64,000 nt of DNA from Anaerolineae bacterium (lineage in GTDB: Bacteria > Chloroflexota > Anaerolineae > Promineifilales > Promineifilaceae): positions 1 to 64,000 of the forward strand of contig JADLAX010000100.1 of assembly GCA_020848035.1 (NCBI GenBank), in the 5' to 3' direction. The stretch's first letter is position 1. Every line of letters starts with the position of its first letter. A program made the position numbers and the translations under genes. Below are positions 25,634 to 34,074 of this stretch, piece after piece. The notes under the pieces are model-generated. The model did no database searches. It was not told the origin of the DNA and was given only the letters and a program-made list of their open reading frames with translations.

Positions 25634-26266
25634 ATGCAATTTTACCTGGAACTGCTCGGCTACCTGGCGTCGGTGCTGGTGGCCATTTCGCTGATGATGA
25701 GCTCGGTGCTAAAGCTGCGCCTGATCAACCTGGTGGGGGCGATTGCCTTTTTTGTTTACGGTATGTTGATTGGCGCTTACCCGATTACGGCCGTTAACGC
25801 CGTCATCATCGTGGTCAACCTCTACTTTCTCTACCGAATTTATACCAGCAAGGAATATTTCAAACTGCTGAAGGTAGACAGCCATTCCGCTTACCTGCGC
25901 ACCTTTCTCGATTTCTACAAGAAGGACATTGAACGCTTTATTCCCGACTACCGCTTTGCCCCCAGCGAGAAGCAGCTCATCATCTTTGTCCTGCGTGACA
26001 TGGTGCCCGCCGGGCTGTTTATCGGCCAGCGCAATGAGCAGGGCGAATTCCACATCTACCTCGATTTTGTGATCCCGTCCTACCGTGATTTTAAGATTGG
26101 CCGTTATCTTTACTACCAATCGGGGTTTTTTCAGCAGCACGGCATTCGTAAGCTGCTGAGCACGCCGCACAACGAGGTGCACGCCAAATACCTCAAGCGC
26201 ATGGGCTTCCGGCCAGAAACGGACGCGGCGGGCAACCGGGTTTGCACGCTGACTTTACCCGCGTAG
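25634..26266 (+). CDS. YgjV-like membrane domain fused to a GNAT-like domain
   Basis: A 210-residue protein. Residues 1-75 form three transmembrane helices with the YgjV-family pattern (LIGYLASVLVAISLMMSS-like start, INLVGAIAFFVYGMLIGAYP, VNAVIIVVNLYFLYRIY). Residues about 85-205 resemble an acyl-CoA N-acyltransferase: a beta strand pair ending FVIPSYRDFKIGRYLYYQ, the position of the acetyl-CoA loop, then a helix and KYLKRMGFRPE typical of GNAT C-termini. A GAGG site precedes the ATG. The canonical RxxGxG/A pyrophosphate loop appears degraded to RDFKIG, so catalysis is uncertain. Confidence 0.75.
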   Translation: MQFYLELLGYLASVLVAISLMMSSVLKLRLINLVGAIAFFVYGMLIGAYPITAVNAVIIVVNLYFLYRIYTSKEYFKLLKVDSHSAYLRTFLDFYKKDIERFIPDYRFAPSEKQLIIFVLRDMVPAGLFIGQRNEQGEFHIYLDFVIPSYRDFKIGRYLYYQSGFFQQHGIRKLLSTPHNEVHAKYLKRMGFRPETDAAGNRVCTLTLPA

Positions 26267-26281
26267 CTTTGGTACGTTTTT

Positions 26282-26350
26282 GCCACGGATTAACCCGGAT
26301 TCTCACGGATTTAAGCGTGTCATCAGTGCTAATTCGTGAGAATCCGTGGC
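26282..26350. repeat. CACGGATT-word palindromic repeat
   Basis: Outer arms 26282-26291 and 26341-26350 are perfect reverse complements (GCCACGGATT); inner arms 26298-26311 and 26331-26344 match 13 of 14. The remaining part of the 251-bp spacer before the sigma factor gene carries one ACGGCCGT at about 26421. Confidence 0.7.
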
Positions 26351-26517
26351 GAAATTCTTCGGCAAAGCAAAAAGTGCAGACACACTGTTTGTTTTGTTAG
26401 CGGGGGCTTTTGGCGGGGAACGGCCGTATTCCCCTCCTTGCTGCCCAAATTCCGCAAACAGATTAAAATGGATGAGACCCCACGCAACTCCTTGTAAACA
26501 GAGAGGCACAAACCAAC

Positions 26518-27315
26518 ATGAATATAGACAATCTGGCGGGTGAGTTTGATTCGTTTCAAAGTGAGCTCAAATCCTTTTTACTGCGCATGACGGCCAGCGT
26601 GCAGGACAGCGAAGACCTGGTGCAGGACACCTACATCAAGGCCCAAACGAGCATCAGCAGCTTTCGCGGGGAGTCGTCGCTGAAGACGTGGGTGTTTGCC
26701 ATTGCCGCCAACCTGGCCCGCGATTTGCTGCGCACGCGCCAGCGCTGGCCGGAAAACGTGACGGATATTTGCAAAGAGGCTGCCCTGAGCAACCCGCACT
26801 TTTTTCAGGAGGCGATGCAAATTCGGCACACTTCGCCGCAGGGGCAGTTTGAAATTAGAGAGCACGTAGCTTTTTGTTTTACCTGCGTGGCCAAATCGCT
26901 GCCGCTGGAGCAGCAGCTCACCTTGCTTTTGAAAGAGGTTTATGGCTTCACGGTCAATGAAATTGCCCAAATCATGGCCCAAACCGAGGCGATGGTGAAA
27001 TATTACCTGCGGGTAGGCCGGGGCAAGATGATCGATATTTTTGAGGCACGCTGTTCGCTCATCAACAAGCAGGGTGTTTGTTACCAATGCACCGAGCTGA
27101 ACGGCATCTTTAACCCCAAACAAAACAGCCAGGAAGAAGCGGTAAAAATCCAGATGGTGCGTGATGCGGAAAATGCCAGCAAGGAGCGGCTGTTTGACCT
27201 GCGTCTGCAAATTTTGCAGGAGCTGGACCCGTTTGAATCGGGAGCGGCCGTTTTGCAGCTGCACCACCTGGAACACAACCGGCAGGTGATGGAAGCGTAC
27301 CTGGACGAAGCCTGA
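26518..27315 (+). CDS. ECF-type RNA polymerase sigma factor with Cys-containing C-terminal extension
   Basis: A 265-residue sigma-70 family protein. Region 2 is clear (DSEDLVQDTYIKAQTSISSF ... SSLKTWVFAIAANLARDLLR, residues about 30-80). Region 4 follows at about 138-175 (LPLEQQLTLLLKEVYGFTVN, EIAQIMAQTEAMVKYYLRVG). Between them is an insertion with FCFTC, and beyond region 4 a further 85 residues carry C-x8-CYQC-TELNG. The paired Cys suggest metal or redox control built into the sigma factor in place of a separate anti-sigma gene; none is adjacent. It heads a short set with an SRPBCC gene and a hypothetical gene. Confidence 0.8.
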   Translation: MNIDNLAGEFDSFQSELKSFLLRMTASVQDSEDLVQDTYIKAQTSISSFRGESSLKTWVFAIAANLARDLLRTRQRWPENVTDICKEAALSNPHFFQEAMQIRHTSPQGQFEIREHVAFCFTCVAKSLPLEQQLTLLLKEVYGFTVNEIAQIMAQTEAMVKYYLRVGRGKMIDIFEARCSLINKQGVCYQCTELNGIFNPKQNSQEEAVKIQMVRDAENASKERLFDLRLQILQELDPFESGAAVLQLHHLEHNRQVMEAYLDEA

Positions 27316-27397
27316 GCTCTTTTGTCGCCACGAATTTCGCGAAAATCCTATCATTTTTTGGCTCTGGTTCGTCTAAATAAGAAAAAGGAGTTGAAAG

Positions 27398-27874
27398 ATG
27401 ACAAATTTAGCACACGTTCAGGATGGGAAGGCGGTTACCACCAAGACGATGTTTAGCCGGGAAACGGCCGTACGCACTACCATCTACGCCGACCAATCCA
27501 TCATCTGGTCCCTGCTCACCAATGCCGCCGACTTCCCGCGCTGGAACAGCACCATTATTTCCCTGGTAGGCGACGTTCGACCCGGGCAAACGCTTAAGCT
27601 TAAATCCACCCTGGATGAAAAGCGCACCTTCACGCTGAAGGTGAAAGAAATGGAGCTCGGGCGGCGGCTGGTGTGGGGCGACAGCCAGGGCAGCCGTACC
27701 TACACCCTGGAGAAAGGGTCAGGCAGTGCCATTGTTTTTACGATGCGCGAAAAGATTGGCGGGCCGTTTTTCCCGCTGTTTGCCCGCTTCATCCCTCCCT
27801 TTGATCAATCCTTCGAGCAGTTCGCCGCTGACTTAAAAAAGGAAGCGGAAACGATCCAAAACGAGAAAAATTAA
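27398..27874 (+). CDS. SRPBCC domain protein
   Basis: A 158-residue protein with the SRPBCC/polyketide-cyclase-2 pattern: TIYADQSIIWSLLTNAADFP followed by WNSTIISLVGDVRPGQ, then beta strands and a C-terminal amphipathic helix. It binds a hydrophobic ligand by family precedent. A good AAAGGAG site precedes the ATG. It follows the sigma factor gene by 82 bp and precedes a hypothetical gene by 40 bp on the same strand. Confidence 0.8.
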   Translation: MTNLAHVQDGKAVTTKTMFSRETAVRTTIYADQSIIWSLLTNAADFPRWNSTIISLVGDVRPGQTLKLKSTLDEKRTFTLKVKEMELGRRLVWGDSQGSRTYTLEKGSGSAIVFTMREKIGGPFFPLFARFIPPFDQSFEQFAADLKKEAETIQNEKN

Positions 27875-27914
27875 TCTTGAAAAGCCGCGCAATCCGCGGC
27901 TAAAGGAGAAAAAC

Positions 27915-28316
27915 ATGGAAAAACGAACCAAAGAGAACCCCTGGCAATTAAAAACTCCCCCACAAACGGCCGATTACGAAATGTACATCGACGAAAAAGA
28001 TGGCCGGGAAATTATCGTCTGCACGGTGGGCAGCACGGTGCTGCATTACGATTACCGCGCCCTGGCCGACCTGCACGCCATGCTCAAAGCCCACGGCGAC
28101 TGGATGCCGTTGGGCAGCAAGGACGAAAAGCAGGAGACGGAAGAAGGGACCGTCGAGCATTGGGGACGTTCGCCAGAAAATCCGCTGGGCGGCTGGTACG
28201 GGCTAAAGAAAGGATTCCGCGGCCGTTTTGGCATGTACATTCCGCCGCTGATGGAAGCATTGGGGCTGGCCGAGGTGGAGCACAACAAGCGCAATAACCG
28301 GATGCGGGCCATCTAA
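27915..28316 (+). CDS. conserved hypothetical protein
   Basis: A 133-residue soluble protein that I do not recognise with certainty. It is charged and rich in Trp/Gly/Lys, with segments ADYEMYIDEKDGREIIVCTVG, LHYDYRALADLHAMLKAHGD and NPLGGWYGLKKGFRGRFGMY. No signal peptide or membrane segment. A GGAG ribosome-binding site lies 7 bp before the ATG. Its position after the ECF sigma and SRPBCC genes suggests joint expression. Confidence 0.7.
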   Translation: MEKRTKENPWQLKTPPQTADYEMYIDEKDGREIIVCTVGSTVLHYDYRALADLHAMLKAHGDWMPLGSKDEKQETEEGTVEHWGRSPENPLGGWYGLKKGFRGRFGMYIPPLMEALGLAEVEHNKRNNRMRAI

Positions 28317-28423
28317 CCCGCCGGGTGTGCCTTTGCCAGAAAATATGGGGGGTGGGAAACGGCCGTATTCGTTTATACTTGTCCCATCCCACAAGCAGCC
28401 AGCTTAACTGGCAAAGGCAAACC

Positions 28424-28939
28424 ATGTTTATTCTAGAAACCGAACGACTTTTGCTGCGCCGCCTGGTGCCGGACGATTTGGACGCCCTCTATGCCCTCTA
28501 CCGCGACCCGGAAATCCGGCGCTACTTTCCCGAAGGCACGCTGACCTTCGAAGAAACCAAAGAAGAGCTGGAATGGTTCCTCAACGGCCATCCCCGGCAC
28601 CCGGAACTGGGCCTGTGGGCCACCATCTACAAGCCGACCAATCAGTTCATCGGCCGTTGCGGCCTGCTGCCCTGGACCATCGAAGGGCGTGATGAGGTGG
28701 AGGTAGCCTACCTGATCGACAAAACGTTCTGGCGTCAGGGGCTGGGCCTTGAAGCCGCCCAGGCTTGTGCCGCGTATGGCTTCAATACACTGGGCCTCAC
28801 CCGCCTGATTTGCATGATTTACCCGGAAAATGTGGCTTCCATCAACGTGGCGCGCCACCTGGGCATGATGCTGGAAAAAGAGATGGAAGATGAGTTTGGC
28901 CCCTACTTAATTTATTCCCGAAACAAGCCGCCGGAATGA
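28424..28939 (+). CDS. GNAT family N-acetyltransferase (RimJ/RimL-like)
   Basis: A 171-residue acetyltransferase of the RimJ/RimL type. The start at 28424 (MFILETERLLLRRLVPDDL) is the canonical N-terminus of this family; the longer frame adds 33 residues from spacer DNA. Later motifs: IGRCGLLPW, EVEVAYLIDKTFWRQGLGLE with the acetyl-CoA loop as RQGLGLEA (Q-x-x-G-x-G/A type), and VASINVARHLGM near the C-terminus. Acetyl acceptor unknown, usually an amino group of a protein terminus or small molecule. A terminator follows at 29061. Confidence 0.88.
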   Translation: MFILETERLLLRRLVPDDLDALYALYRDPEIRRYFPEGTLTFEETKEELEWFLNGHPRHPELGLWATIYKPTNQFIGRCGLLPWTIEGRDEVEVAYLIDKTFWRQGLGLEAAQACAAYGFNTLGLTRLICMIYPENVASINVARHLGMMLEKEMEDEFGPYLIYSRNKPPE

Positions 28940-28984
28940 GGGCACACCGTTCTTGCAGTTTTCACCATTTCTAAAGTAGGTGTC

Positions 28985-29004
28985 ATACCCGCGAAGGCGG
29001 GTAT
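28985..29004. repeat. short GAAG-loop hairpin
   Basis: ATACCCGC-GAAG-GCGGGTAT, a perfect 8-bp stem with a tetraloop, lying after the GNAT gene. It has the look of a dispersed short palindromic element. Confidence 0.55.
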
Positions 29005-29060
29005 CCATCCGGTACACTGGCAGATTCCCACTTGCGGCGGAGATTGGACCGAACAAACAA

Positions 29061-29095
29061 AAAAGAGCCTGGCTCCCTACGAGCCAGGCTCTTTT
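29061..29095. terminator. bidirectional intrinsic terminator
   Basis: Perfect 15-bp stem (29061-29075 with 29081-29095), 5-nt loop, A-run on the left and T-run on the right, placed between the convergent GNAT and Hsp20 genes; works in both directions. Confidence 0.9.
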
Positions 29096-29122
29096 GCTGT
29101 GTGTGGGTATTGGTTAGCGGGT

Positions 29123-29548
29123 TTAGTTCGGGTTTACAACGATACGTTTGGGCTTGACGGCTTCCGCTTTGGGAATGTTCAGGCTGAGTACACCGTTGCT
29201 GTAGGTGGCTTCCACTGCGTCGCCGTTGACCGCCATCGGGAAGCGAATGCGGCGGCTGAAAGCCCCGAAGCGCCGTTCCCGAACGTGATATTTGGCCTCT
29301 TCCACTTCTTCGTCCCGCTGGATCTCACCCTTCAGAGAAAGCACATCATCTTCCAGGGTAATTTCCACGTCATCGGGGTTGATGCCAGGTACGGTGGCTT
29401 TCACCAGGTACGCCGCTTCGGTTTCGGCCACGTCCAGGGCAATGCTCCATTCAGACGCGGTACGGGCAGACGGCCGTTCAAATAACCGATCAAATTCATT
29501 AAACAAATTAACAGGATTCACGGGGGTCCAACGAACTACTTTTGTCAT
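29123..29548 (-). CDS. hsp20: small heat-shock protein, Hsp20/alpha-crystallin family
   Basis: A 141-residue holdase chaperone. The alpha-crystallin domain covers about residues 38-130: YLVKATVPGINPDDVEITLE, DEEVEEAKYHVRERRFGAFS, and the signature NGVLSLNIPKAE; the C-terminal tail carries a short KRIVV in the position of the I-x-I/V docking motif. It protects unfolding proteins under heat or other stress as oligomers. AAGGAG lies upstream. An inverted repeat at 29617-29679 lies 69 bp before the start. Confidence 0.93.
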   Translation of the reverse strand: MTKVVRWTPVNPVNLFNEFDRLFERPSARTASEWSIALDVAETEAAYLVKATVPGINPDDVEITLEDDVLSLKGEIQRDEEVEEAKYHVRERRFGAFSRRIRFPMAVNGDAVEATYSNGVLSLNIPKAEAVKPKRIVVNPN

Positions 29549-29616
29549 CTTTCTGCACTCCTTATACCTTCTGTTTCTCTCGTTTCTTGGTTTTGTTTTA
29601 ATGTTTGTAGTGGGGC

Positions 29617-29679
29617 GGTGACAGCCACAAAACGTTCAATTCCGTGTGTCTGTTCTTTCTAAAAAGTGTGGCTGCCACC
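29617..29679. repeat. 13-bp inverted repeat upstream of hsp20
   Basis: Arms 29617-29629 and 29667-29679 match 12 of 13 (GGTGACAGCCACA / TGTGGCTGCCACC), 37-nt loop. It could be a regulator site or part of the leader. The rest of the 337-bp spacer 29549-29885 is the TCACCCC repeat. Confidence 0.55.
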
Positions 29680-29787
29680 GGCACCCTTGATTTCATAAGA
29701 TGGAGCATAGTTTTGAAGAAAAACGTAAGAAAAATGTATGCATGATATTAGAAGTTCATCGGAGAAATATAGATTTTTCGTTAACAC

Positions 29788-29880
29788 ATCACCCCATCAC
29801 CCCCTTCACCCCTTCACCCCGTCACCTTGTCACCCCTTCACCCCTTCACCCCTTCACCTTGTCACCCCTTCACCCTGTCA
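29788..29880. repeat. tandem TTCACCCC/TCACC words
   Basis: About ten copies of (T/G)(T/G)(T)CACC(CC) variants, interrupted by TTGTCACC. All in one orientation, running up to the stop of the polysaccharide deacetylase. The complementary words GGTGA, GGGGTGACAAGGTGA appear at 37130-37157. Confidence 0.7.
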
Positions 29881-29885
29881 TCTGC

Positions 29886-30953
29886 TCACTCATCCCACCG
29901 CAAATACACCACATCCGCAAACTCCCCCAGCGGCGTGTCGTAGCGGATGCGCAGGCGCGGCCAGGTATAGCGGTTCTCAAAGCCAAGCTGATCGCCTCCG
30001 GCGGTGGTCACTGCGCCCCAAAAGTCCAGACGTTGCAGCATTTCCAGCACTGCATCGTCGTAGCGGCCGGAAGGGTAGGAAAAATAGCGCGGCGTATAGC
30101 CAATGTGTGCGGCCAGCGTTTCCTGCGGGCCAAGAATTTCCCAGATCAGGTATGCTTCGTCGCGGTTGCGCAGGTCGGGGTGGGTGCGGGAGTGTGGCTC
30201 GAAGCGGTGACCGGCAGCGGCCATCGTCTCGATCATGGGCCAGGACATGTAGCCCACCCGGTTTTTGTCGATAAATTCCGTGGGAATGAAAAAGGTGCCG
30301 ACAAAGCCAAACTCTTGCAGGATGGGAAAGGCGATTTCGTAGTTGTCCAGGTAGCCATCGTCGAAGGTGAGGATGATGGGCTGGGGTGGCAGCAGTTCGT
30401 GATTGGTGATGGCCCGCGACAAGGTGTAGAAGTCGATGGGGGTAAAGCCGTTGTCAGCCAGGTACTGCATCTGGGTGCGGAAATTGGCTGGGGTGACGGA
30501 GAGATCAATCCGGTACTCATCCGCATCTTCCGGTGGCACGCTGATGTAATGATACATCAGCACCGGGATAGCCACCGTGGTGCTGATGCCGTCGACTGGT
30601 GTGGGCAGCGGTGAGGCCGTAGGGCTGGGCGTGGCCGTCCAGGCCGGATTGGGCGTAATGCTTGGTGTGCTGGTGGGCGTGATGGTTGGGGTATTGGTGG
30701 GTGTGGGGGTTTGCGTCGGGGTAGGCGTGTTGGTAGGGGTGGCGGTATCGGCGATGGTGGGGGTCGGCAGGAGGGTTGCCAGGACGTTGCTTTCGGTGGT
30801 GGGCGGATTGGCGCTGGCAACGGCCGTATGCCGCTCGTCCTGGTTCAATACCGCTCCGATAAAAAAGAGCAGCACGATGAACAGTAGGAGCGAGCCAAAC
30901 AAACCGCTGCCGCCCTCTGGCGTTGGATCGTGGTTACTCAGGTTTTGCCTCAT
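29886..30953 (-). CDS. membrane-anchored polysaccharide deacetylase
   Basis: A 355-residue protein: short cytoplasmic N-terminus, one transmembrane helix (residues about 18-38), a Thr/Pro linker of about 85 residues built of TPT repeats, and a NodB-homology domain. The metal-dependent carbohydrate-esterase-4 motifs are intact: TFDDGYLDNYE (motif 1), HSRTHPDL (metal-binding HxxxH, motif 2) and YFSYPSGRYDD (motif 3). It would remove N-acetyl or O-acetyl groups from peptidoglycan or an exopolysaccharide outside the cell. It is divergent from the ECF sigma gene at 31137. Confidence 0.9.
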   Translation of the reverse strand: MRQNLSNHDPTPEGGSGLFGSLLLFIVLLFFIGAVLNQDERHTAVASANPPTTESNVLATLLPTPTIADTATPTNTPTPTQTPTPTNTPTITPTSTPSITPNPAWTATPSPTASPLPTPVDGISTTVAIPVLMYHYISVPPEDADEYRIDLSVTPANFRTQMQYLADNGFTPIDFYTLSRAITNHELLPPQPIILTFDDGYLDNYEIAFPILQEFGFVGTFFIPTEFIDKNRVGYMSWPMIETMAAAGHRFEPHSRTHPDLRNRDEAYLIWEILGPQETLAAHIGYTPRYFSYPSGRYDDAVLEMLQRLDFWGAVTTAGGDQLGFENRYTWPRLRIRYDTPLGEFADVVYLRWDE

Positions 30954-31055
30954 CGCAGTGGAGCATAACGAAGCGAAGATCGGCCGTCAAGCACGATTCA
31001 TCTACGGTTAAACGGCGCTCGACGCACAGGTTTGTTAGGCAGGCGTTCTGGCATC

Positions 31056-31064
31056 TGATATACT
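31056..31064 (+). promoter_or_regulatory. extended -10 promoter
   Basis: TG-A-TATACT, about 73 bp before the TTG start of the second sigma factor gene. No good -35 at standard spacing, as is usual for extended -10 promoters. Confidence 0.5.
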
Positions 31065-31136
31065 GCACCCTCGCACAAAATTTGTGACGAAAGGCAGGGG
31101 TACAGTCTGGCTGTACCGTCTTAGGAAGAGGCACCG

Positions 31137-31760
31137 TTGAGTTCACCAGAGGACGAAAAAGCGCTGATCGAGCGGGCAAAAGAAGATAAAGAAGCGTTTG
31201 GGCAGCTTTATGAGCTTTACGTCGATCGAATCTACAATTATGTCTACTACCGCACTGGCAATATGGCCGATGCTGAAGACTTAACGGCCAAAATTTTTGT
31301 GCGGGCCATGAAGCACATGCCGCGCTATCAAGACCAGGGGGTGCCTTTTTCAGCCTGGTTGTACCGGATAGCCCATAATTTGGTAGCCAACTGGCACCGC
31401 GACCACAGCCGCCGCCAGATTGTTGCCCTGGATGACATTACGCATTGGCATGTAGGTGATGAAAGCCCCGAGTTTGCCACGCAGCTCATGGAGGATAAGG
31501 CGTCGCTTCTCGCGTCTATTCGGCGGCTGCCTGGGGATCGGCAGGAGCTGCTGATTCTGAAGTTTGTGGAGCGGCTTTCCAATGCTGAAATTGGCGACAT
31601 CATGGGGCGCAGCGAGGGGGCGATCAAATCGTTGTATCACCGCACGCTGCTCTCCTTGCGTGACGATTTGCATGAGCGCAACGGCCGTCCGCCGCAGCCC
31701 CCTGAACCAGCCAAACCATCGCTGTTTCAACGGCCGTTTTCTCGTCGTCGTCAGGAGTGA
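31137..31760 (+). CDS. ECF-type RNA polymerase sigma factor
   Basis: A 207-residue sigma-70 family protein starting at TTG (31137), supported by GGAAGAGG about 6 bp upstream. Region 2: FGQLYELYVDRIYNYVYYRT, DAEDLTAKIFVRAMKHM, FSAWLYRIAHNLVANWHRDH (residues about 20-85). Region 4: LPGDRQELLILKFVERLSNA, EIGDIMGRSEGAIKSLYHRT (about 130-175). A short Pro-rich tail follows. No anti-sigma gene is adjacent; the next gene, 221 bp on, is a membrane protein without the usual cupredoxin or zinc anti-sigma motif. Confidence 0.9.
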   Translation: MSSPEDEKALIERAKEDKEAFGQLYELYVDRIYNYVYYRTGNMADAEDLTAKIFVRAMKHMPRYQDQGVPFSAWLYRIAHNLVANWHRDHSRRQIVALDDITHWHVGDESPEFATQLMEDKASLLASIRRLPGDRQELLILKFVERLSNAEIGDIMGRSEGAIKSLYHRTLLSLRDDLHERNGRPPQPPEPAKPSLFQRPFSRRRQE

Positions 31761-31981
31761 GCGGCCCGTGAACGGCTTTTGCCTGGGGCCTGGATTGTGC
31801 TAAAATCCACAAACGAGGCAGAACAACTCATTTTCGCTTGATAGGGCAGTAAATTGATGGTTAAATTGGGACCGTACTCAAACGCATCTTTTACACTTTA
31901 GATCGAGCAGAAACCCTTTTTGGTGACCGGCGCCTAAGCGCAATATGCTTTTTCTGGCGTAGCCCGGTAGGAGAAGAACCC

Positions 31982-32773
31982 TTGAACAGACCTGAATCGT
32001 GGAAAACATGGCTGCCTTTGTTGGGCGTATTGGTGGTGTTTGCTGTGGTTACGGCCGTTTGGCCCACCCTGGCCAATGCCTTTTCGTTGCCATCCATCTC
32101 TTTTGGTGGCGGCTCAAGCACCCCCGTTCCGTACGAACCGGAGCCCATTCACCTGGAAGCGCTCAAAACCTCACTGGCGGCCGGGCCGTTGGCTTCCGTG
32201 GCGGCAGCGCTGCCGGACACTCTCTCGCCGTTTGTGGCCCTGGGGGTGGTTGCCGGGGTGATCATTGGGGGCATTGTGGTGGTGGGCGGCGGCCTGTCGT
32301 TTATTTTCCGGCTCCTGTCTGGTATTCGCGACAATACGATCGAGAGCCAGGCGTACAAAACGCACCAGAGTGCTCTGGAGCAGCGTCAGCGGGAACAAAT
32401 TAAGAAGATGCGTGACGGCCGTACCATCGACCCCATGCCCTCCCACAAAATGCCGCGCTGGTCGGTGCTGAGCAATGCCCTCATTACCCTGATGTTTGTT
32501 GGCTTTGCCACGATGGTGGTGGTGCGCAACTTCTTCCCCGAAGGCGTCACGGAGCTGAACGGCGAGATCGTTAATGTCACAACGCCTGCTTTTGGTGTGG
32601 CGGCCCTCATTGCGCTGATCATCATGGGCATTCGCTTACGGCCACAGCGGCTGGAAGCCATCGACACAACTGATTTCAACAAAATCCCCTGGGATTTCAT
32701 GGCAGTTCTCATTACCGGATTGGTTATTTTGGGCCTGGGCATTGGTTTTATGGTTTATATCAATGCTGGCTGA
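31982..32773 (+). CDS. polytopic membrane protein upstream of cytochrome oxidase genes
   Basis: A 263-residue protein starting at TTG (31982) after GGAGAAG. Five predicted transmembrane helices: residues about 8-28, 75-105, 160-180, 193-212, 237-260, with a short cytoplasmic basic loop (EQRQREQIKKMRDGR). No recognised family. It precedes the oxidase structural genes by 226 bp on the same strand, so a link to respiratory assembly is possible but unproven. The N-terminal hydrophobic segment followed by TLANAFSLPSISFGGGSS could also be a signal anchor. Confidence 0.65.
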   Translation: MNRPESWKTWLPLLGVLVVFAVVTAVWPTLANAFSLPSISFGGGSSTPVPYEPEPIHLEALKTSLAAGPLASVAAALPDTLSPFVALGVVAGVIIGGIVVVGGGLSFIFRLLSGIRDNTIESQAYKTHQSALEQRQREQIKKMRDGRTIDPMPSHKMPRWSVLSNALITLMFVGFATMVVVRNFFPEGVTELNGEIVNVTTPAFGVAALIALIIMGIRLRPQRLEAIDTTDFNKIPWDFMAVLITGLVILGLGIGFMVYINAG

Positions 32774-32999
32774 TTTTTTGTCGGTCAAGCTTCAACTGAC
32801 AGACGTGTGACGAAACACCTGACCTGAAGAAATCTATCAAGCTGTCAAAAAGCTTGTTTGATGTTCAGTAAAAAGCTGAACAGTGTAAAAACAATACCGT
32901 AAACTCGCTAAAGTTGCGTCGTTAAAAGTGGACGTGTTGTTTGGCTAATTGGCCATGATCACTTTTAGACCAAAAGACGACTAAGGGAAAAAAGCTACT

Positions 33000-34058
33000 A
33001 TGGGAAAATTCAAGCACGCTATTGCTGTGGCCGTGCTAACGCTTGTTACTGCTGCCGGTTTGTACTTCCTCTTTGATTGGATGTTTGCGCTACCCGACCC
33101 CGCCAGTGCGCAGGCTGGCCCCATCGATACCATGTTCCAAAGCCACTTTGCCATGATGGCCATTCTCTTTGCCTTTATCATGGTGATGATGCTCTACTCT
33201 GTGGCCGTGTTTCGCCGCCGCCCGGACGACACCGAAGATGGTCCACACGTTCATGGCCATACCGGCCTGGAAATTGCCTGGACTGTCATCCCAACGCTGG
33301 TGGTGATCGGTTTTGGCGTTTACGGCACGGTGGTGCTGGGTGAAATCACCCGCGAACAGGACAACGAAATGACTGTTTCTGTCGTGGGCGCACAGTGGTC
33401 GTGGAGTTTTGAGTATCCCGCCGAGGATATTCGCTCCAACCGGCTCGTTTTGCCGGTGAACCAGCCGGTTTTGCTGGAGCTGGAATCTCGCGATGTGCTG
33501 CACTCCTTTTGGGTGCCGGAGTTTCGTGTGAAGCAAGACCTGGTGCCTGGTACCGTAAAAACCTTGCGGATAACCCCGACGCAGCTGGGCAGCTACCGCC
33601 TGGCCTGTGCCGAAATTTGTGGCGAGGGTCACGCCGGTATGCTGGCCGATGTGGAGGTGGTTTCCCAGGCGGACTTCGAACAATTCCTGGTCGATTCGGC
33701 CTTCCGTTACTCTGATCTGACGCCAGAAGAACGGGGGCAGCAGTTCTATACGGAACTAGGCTGTGCGGGCTGCCATACGGTGGATGGAGCATCTGGTGTG
33801 GGTCCTAGCTGGAATGGCATTTATCTGCGTGAAGAGCAGCTTACCGACGGTACAACCGTTGTGGTGGATGATGACTACATTCGCCATTCGATTATTGCTC
33901 CCAATGACCAGATTGTGGCGGGTTTTAATCCCAATATCATGCCGCAAGACTATGAAGAGCGGATCAATAACCTGGAAGCCGAAATTCTGGACAGTGAAGG
34001 GGCAGAGCTAGACATCATTGCTGATCTGATTGCTTTTATGCAGACACTGGACCAGTAG
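33000..34058 (+). CDS. ctaC: cytochrome c oxidase subunit II with fused cytochrome c domain
   Basis: A 352-residue caa3-type subunit II. Two N-terminal transmembrane helices (about 7-27 and 48-70, plus a third hydrophobic stretch at 90-113) lead into the cupredoxin CuA domain: DVLHSFWVPEF and CAEICGEGHAGM with ligands Cys203, Cys207, His211 and Met214. A C-terminal class I cytochrome c domain binds heme through CAGCH (Cys255, Cys258, His259) with a distal Met expected at NIMPQDY. It takes electrons from soluble or membrane donors to CuA and on to subunit I. First structural gene of the oxidase operon. Confidence 0.96.
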   Translation: MGKFKHAIAVAVLTLVTAAGLYFLFDWMFALPDPASAQAGPIDTMFQSHFAMMAILFAFIMVMMLYSVAVFRRRPDDTEDGPHVHGHTGLEIAWTVIPTLVVIGFGVYGTVVLGEITREQDNEMTVSVVGAQWSWSFEYPAEDIRSNRLVLPVNQPVLLELESRDVLHSFWVPEFRVKQDLVPGTVKTLRITPTQLGSYRLACAEICGEGHAGMLADVEVVSQADFEQFLVDSAFRYSDLTPEERGQQFYTELGCAGCHTVDGASGVGPSWNGIYLREEQLTDGTTVVVDDDYIRHSIIAPNDQIVAGFNPNIMPQDYEERINNLEAEILDSEGAELDIIADLIAFMQTLDQ

Positions 34059-34074
34059 CTGAGGAAAATACGAT

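Noticed and set aside
25501-25797. Open frame with Met start overlapping the YgjV-GNAT gene
   Set aside because: Overlaps 160 bp of a well-supported gene in another frame; composition is shadow-like.
29549-29720. Sigma-32-type promoter for hsp20
   Set aside because: TTGAAC and CCCCAC are present but 18 bp apart, outside the usual 11-15 bp.
22930-29880. Repeated units as possible CRISPR array
   Set aside because: Units are 5-9 bases, irregular and without spacers; no cas gene. They are word repeats.
31982-32773. Anti-sigma factor for the preceding ECF sigma
   Set aside because: Five-helix layout without ZAS HxxxCxxC or RskA-type motif, and 221-bp gap.
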